This document shows positions 5,843 to 8,805 of a stretch of DNA of 8,805 bases, piece by piece (position 1 is the first letter of the stretch; every line of letters starts with the position of its first letter). The translations under genes and the position numbers were made by a program. The notes below the pieces were generated by a model. The model was not told the origin of the DNA. It made no database searches and worked only from the letters and a program-made list of their open reading frames with translations. The stretch covers positions 1 to 8,805 of the forward strand of contig DMVN01000211.1 in the NCBI GenBank assembly GCA_003476685.1, written 5' to 3'. Source of the DNA: Acidobacteriota bacterium (lineage in GTDB: Bacteria > Acidobacteriota > Aminicenantia > Aminicenantales > Saccharicenantaceae).

Positions 5843-7054
5843 ATGCTTGATAACTCCAGTCCCGATAGCCGCCCCCGACTCTGGAGCCGGGATTTTGTCC
5901 TGGGCTTGACCGCCTATTTTTTTCTTTTTCTTTCGGTCAGCCTGTTTTTCCTGCTGCCTTTATTTTTGAAACAATTCCAGGCCAGCGGCAGCCAGGTCGG
6001 TTTGATCATGGGCATTCACAGCCTGACGGCCATCATGATCAGGCCTTTTTTTGGCCGGTTGATAGACAGGCGCGGCGGCAAGCAAATTTCCCTCTTGGGT
6101 CTGGGTCTCCTGATAGTCAGCGTGCCCCTTTTTCATCTTGTCCATGGAGCGGGCGCCTTTCCGGTTCTGCTCCGGGCTCTGACCGGCCTCGGCTGGGGCA
6201 TCAGCATGACAGCCACCATCGCCATGTGCACCGACCTGGCTCCGGTTCAGAGCATGGCCCGGTCGATTGGCCTGGTCGGAGTAGCCGGGTTGATAGCTAA
6301 CGCTGTCGGCCCTTCACTGGGAGAGGAAATAATCAGACGTTTCGGCTTTTCCGGGTTGTTCAACAGCAGCCTGATTTTCCTGGTGCTGTCCCTGGTCTTC
6401 ATTATTCTGACGCGGGAATTGCCGAAGGAAGAGCGGGAACCCAAAAGCTCTTCCTCACTGGCCGGAGTCGTCACCTCCGGGTCGTTATTGATTCTGGTGA
6501 TAATTGGTTCAATGCCGGTGGTCCATGGTTCGGTCAGGGGAGCCATGATTTATTTCATGCCTTTGCTGGCCAAGGCCCTGAACCTGGGCCGGGTCGGGCC
6601 GTTCTTCATCATATTTTCAGTCGCGGCCATCCTGTCCCGTTTCCGGCTGGGCGGCCTGTCTGATAATCTGGGGCGAAAAAAAGTGGTGATGCTTTCGGCC
6701 CTGATTATCAGCGTGAATCTCTTTCTCATTTCTCAGATAAGGTCAACTGCCGGTCTGTGGTTGACGGGCTTTATTGGAGGTTTCGGTCAGGGTCTAATCT
6801 TTCCGGCCCTCAGCACCTACCTGATAGATTTTCTCGGCCGGGAGAAAAAAGGGCTGGCTATCAGCCTGTATAATTCTCTCTTTGATGTAGGCATGGGCCT
6901 GGGGTCCATGCTGTACGGCTGGCTCTCAGAAATGGTTGGGCTCCAGCCAATGTACCTGGTAGCCGGAATTCTGTTGCTTTCTTTTAATATTATTTTTAAG
7001 ATAAAGGCACCGGACCCCGGGCGGAAGGCCGTCGACCGGGCCGGAGGAGGCTGA
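5843..7054 (+). CDS. Major facilitator superfamily (MFS) transporter, efflux-type
   Basis: This 403-aa inner-membrane carrier has about 12 hydrophobic segments in two halves joined by a charged loop (about 191-205, RELPKEEREPKSSSS). MFS motif A appears after segment 2 as GRLIDRRGGKQ (71-81) and in the second half as GGLSDNLGRKK (270-280). Segment 4 carries a motif-B-like RALTGLGWG (111-119). Segment 5 ends with GPSLGEE (156-162), close to the GPxxGG antiporter motif C of drug-efflux MFS proteins. Proton-coupled export of a small molecule is therefore the best guess; the substrate cannot be read from sequence. The start has only a weak ribosome-binding site, but no better start is in frame nearby. 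The nitroreductase follows 2 nt after the stop, so the two are cotranscribed. Confidence 0.92.
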   Translation: MLDNSSPDSRPRLWSRDFVLGLTAYFFLFLSVSLFFLLPLFLKQFQASGSQVGLIMGIHSLTAIMIRPFFGRLIDRRGGKQISLLGLGLLIVSVPLFHLVHGAGAFPVLLRALTGLGWGISMTATIAMCTDLAPVQSMARSIGLVGVAGLIANAVGPSLGEEIIRRFGFSGLFNSSLIFLVLSLVFIILTRELPKEEREPKSSSSLAGVVTSGSLLILVIIGSMPVVHGSVRGAMIYFMPLLAKALNLGRVGPFFIIFSVAAILSRFRLGGLSDNLGRKKVVMLSALIISVNLFLISQIRSTAGLWLTGFIGGFGQGLIFPALSTYLIDFLGREKKGLAISLYNSLFDVGMGLGSMLYGWLSEMVGLQPMYLVAGILLLSFNIIFKIKAPDPGRKAVDRAGGG

Positions 7055-7056
7055 AC

Positions 7057-7653
7057 ATGGACAACCTGCTTGATCTGATAAAGAGAAGGAGGACTATCCG
7101 GCAGTTCCGCCAGGAAGAAATTCCAGAGAACATCCTGCTGGAACTGGTGAACCTGGGGAGACTGGCTCCCTCGGCAGCCAATATGCAGCCGCTGGAATTC
7201 CTGGTAGTCCATGAACCTGAGGTTAGAAAAAGAGTTTTTCCCTGGCTACGCTGGGCTGCCTATATCAACCCCGCCGGCAATCCCCAGCCCGGCCAGGAAC
7301 CGACTGCCTATATTCTGATTCTGGTGAACACGAAAATCAGGCAGAATGGTTACGAATACGATGTGGGAGCGGCGGCGGAGAACATCATTCTCGGTGCTCT
7401 TACCCAGGGAATTGGCTGCTGCTGGTTGATTTCGGTTGACCGGGAAAGATTGAAGAATATTCTGGGAATTCCGGACGGGTATAAAATCGATTCGGTCCTG
7501 GCCCTGGGCTACCCGGCTGAAAGCCCGGTGGTTGAGGATTTTCAGGATTCGGTTAAATACTGGAAGGACGAAACCGGGGTCCTGCATGTGCCCAAGCGTC
7601 GCCTGAGCCAGGTTGTCCACTTAAACCGTTTCGGGAACAGAATCTCAGGCTAA
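7057..7653 (+). CDS. Nitroreductase-family FMN-dependent oxidoreductase
   Basis: The 198-aa protein belongs to the nitroreductase fold, whose members bind FMN as homodimers and use NAD(P)H to reduce nitro compounds, quinones or other acceptors. FMN-site features are RRRTIRQF (10-17), PSAANMQPLEF (38-48), GAAAENIILGALTQGIGCCW (104-123) and LALGYP (148-153). The C-terminal stretch (about 160-192, with KYWKDETGVLHVPKR) runs past the flavin core and is probably a dimer-wrapping tail. GGAGGAGG (7043-7050) overlaps the end of the MFS gene and precedes ATG 7057. The 2-nt gap points to one operon and perhaps coupled translation. Partnership with an efflux-type MFS carrier suggests detoxification or modification of the same compound, which is inference. 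The physiological substrate is unknown. Confidence 0.93.
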   Translation: MDNLLDLIKRRRTIRQFRQEEIPENILLELVNLGRLAPSAANMQPLEFLVVHEPEVRKRVFPWLRWAAYINPAGNPQPGQEPTAYILILVNTKIRQNGYEYDVGAAAENIILGALTQGIGCCWLISVDRERLKNILGIPDGYKIDSVLALGYPAESPVVEDFQDSVKYWKDETGVLHVPKRRLSQVVHLNRFGNRISG

Positions 7654-7660
7654 AATCTTC

Positions 7661-8805
7661 TCAGCGTCCGGCCACGGTCATTTCCGCTACCTTGATGGTT
7701 GGTCCACAGACCGGGCTTTCAAACTGGAGATTATTGCCCACGGCTTCAATATTTTTCAGGATCTGTCCCAGATTGCCGGCGATGGTGATTTCTGACACCG
7801 GATAAACAACCTGGCCGCCTTCTATCCACAGCCCGGAAGCGCCACGGGAAATATCTCCGGTGACAGAGTTGAGGCCATGTCCAATAACCCGGGTCAGGAG
7901 CAGCCCTTTTGAGGTCGAACTGATGATTTCTTCCGGAGTCAACGGCCCTGGTTCCAGGAAGAAGTTGTTGGGCACCACCCCTCGGCCGTTACCGTTGCCG
8001 GTGGCTGGCAGGTTGAGTTTGCGGGAAGCATAGGTATTACAAAGATAGTTTTTCAGGATGCCCTTTTCCAGGACCACGGTTCTCTGAGTGGGCAGGCCTT
8101 CGGAGTCGAAGGGCCGGGAGCCAAGCCTTCCGGGCAGCAGGCCGTCATCGATGACGGTCACCAGGTCGTTACCGATTTTTTCTCCCAGCTTTCCAGCCAG
8201 GAAAGTCGTTTGCTGGTAGACGGCGGTGCCGGAAACACAGGCGAAAAGAAAAGCCAGCAGCCAGGAGGTCATGGTCGGTTCAAAGATAACCGGGACGTTC
8301 TGGGTCTTGATTTTTCGCGGGTTCAGCTGACGGACCGTCCGTTCCACAGCAATCCGGGCCACCTCTTCCGGTGTGGCCAGGTCTTTGAAGTGCCGCTTGG
8401 AGGAAAACCAGTAATCCTCGACCAGGTGGTCCCCCTGACCGGCCTGGAGTCCGAGGCTGAGGCTGCAATAAGTCTGCAGGTATTCTCCGCTGAAGCCCCC
8501 GGAGTTTACCAGAACTGTTTTAAGCTCGTTGGTCACGAAGCTGGCTCCAAAGGAATTGGTAATTCTCTTATCCTTCAGGGCTATTCTTTCGGTGGTCAGG
8601 GCCAGCTTGATTTTTTCCTGGGGCTTGAGCCTGGCCACTTCCGGGTCATAAAGTTTCAGGGAATCCTCAGTAATTTTGAATCGGGCCGGGGCCGGGAGTC
8701 CGGCAAAATCATCGGGATGGGTCAGACTGGCCCGGTTTATGGCCCGGCGAATCAGCGACTGCAGAGTGGAAAGACTCAGGTCGGAAGAACTGGCCGAAGC
8801 CACTC
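7661..8805 (-). CDS. pmbA: TldE/PmbA-family metallopeptidase subunit (N-terminus beyond window)
   Basis: 380 codons plus a partial one are visible and the frame is still open at the window edge. Compared with E. coli PmbA (about 450 aa), roughly 70-85 N-terminal residues are missing. Matches from memory include DLSLSTLQSLI near the visible start, KRITNSFGASF (79-89), RPFDSEGLPTQR (230-241), TYASRKLNL (257-265), TGDISRGASGLWIEGG (315-330) and YPVSEITIAGNL (334-345). The TldD/TldE heterodimer is a cytoplasmic zinc peptidase that cleaves unfolded or small peptides, such as microcin B17 precursor in E. coli. Zinc sits in the TldD subunit, and no HExxxH is present here, which fits TldE. A tldD gene is not in the window; upstream on the minus strand (beyond 8805) is a likely place. 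GTG at 8803 is not taken as the start, because conserved family sequence should precede it. Its stop is 7 bp from the nitroreductase stop. Confidence 0.93.
   Translation of the reverse strand, partial: VASASSSDLSLSTLQSLIRRAINRASLTHPDDFAGLPAPARFKITEDSLKLYDPEVARLKPQEKIKLALTTERIALKDKRITNSFGASFVTNELKTVLVNSGGFSGEYLQTYCSLSLGLQAGQGDHLVEDYWFSSKRHFKDLATPEEVARIAVERTVRQLNPRKIKTQNVPVIFEPTMTSWLLAFLFACVSGTAVYQQTTFLAGKLGEKIGNDLVTVIDDGLLPGRLGSRPFDSEGLPTQRTVVLEKGILKNYLCNTYASRKLNLPATGNGNGRGVVPNNFFLEPGPLTPEEIISSTSKGLLLTRVIGHGLNSVTGDISRGASGLWIEGGQVVYPVSEITIAGNLGQILKNIEAVGNNLQFESPVCGPTIKVAEMTVAGR

Noticed and set aside
8801..8803. GTG as the start of the TldE/PmbA gene
   Set aside because: It would remove a conserved N-terminal segment of 70-85 residues. 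The frame is open to the window edge, so the true start is almost surely outside.

Overview
The window looks like chromosomal, housekeeping-type DNA from an uncultured or poorly characterised bacterium. By eye it is moderately GC-rich (mid-50s percent, not counted). Shine-Dalgarno sites are readable, several promoters are sigma70-like, and genes are tightly packed. The gene mix is a ROK sugar-kinase-like protein, an exported EF-hand-loop protein, class I fructose-1,6-bisphosphatase, YitT, an MFS efflux-type carrier, a nitroreductase and TldE/PmbA. That would suit a lineage such as Aminicenantes/Acidobacteriota, but this taxon is a weak guess from overall flavour. I see no phage, transposon, CRISPR, rRNA or tRNA signal.

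Layout. (1) 1-1440, minus: a 471-aa ROK-family protein, followed 7 nt later by the first codons of another minus-strand gene that leaves the window at base 1. (2) 1441-1693: a divergent intergenic region with one good promoter in each direction around an AT-rich inverted repeat. (3) 1694-3535, plus: an exported, unrecognised protein with four EF-hand/FG-GAP-like calcium loops, ending in a strand-specific terminator hairpin. (4) 3555-5534, minus: yitT, then class I fbp 108 bp downstream, possibly one transcript. (5) 5535-5842: a 308-bp divergent control region holding promoters for yitT and the MFS gene, three copies of a heptamer, and a hairpin whose loop is complementary to a site 63 bp further on. 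(6) 5843-7653, plus: an MFS carrier and a nitroreductase 2 nt apart, a clear two-gene operon. (7) 7661-8805, minus: the C-terminal 85% or so of TldE/PmbA, converging on the nitroreductase with 7 bp between stops.

The genes do not form one obvious pathway. Fbp (gluconeogenesis) and the ROK protein (sugar phosphorylation or sugar sensing) touch carbon metabolism. The MFS-nitroreductase pair may export and reduce a small toxic or redox-active compound. TldE is half of a peptidase whose catalytic partner is not in the window. The least explained parts are the yitT/MFS control region, the zinc-motif-free, cysteine-free ROK protein, and the EF-hand exported protein. I do not see a convincing new multi-gene defence or mobile system here.
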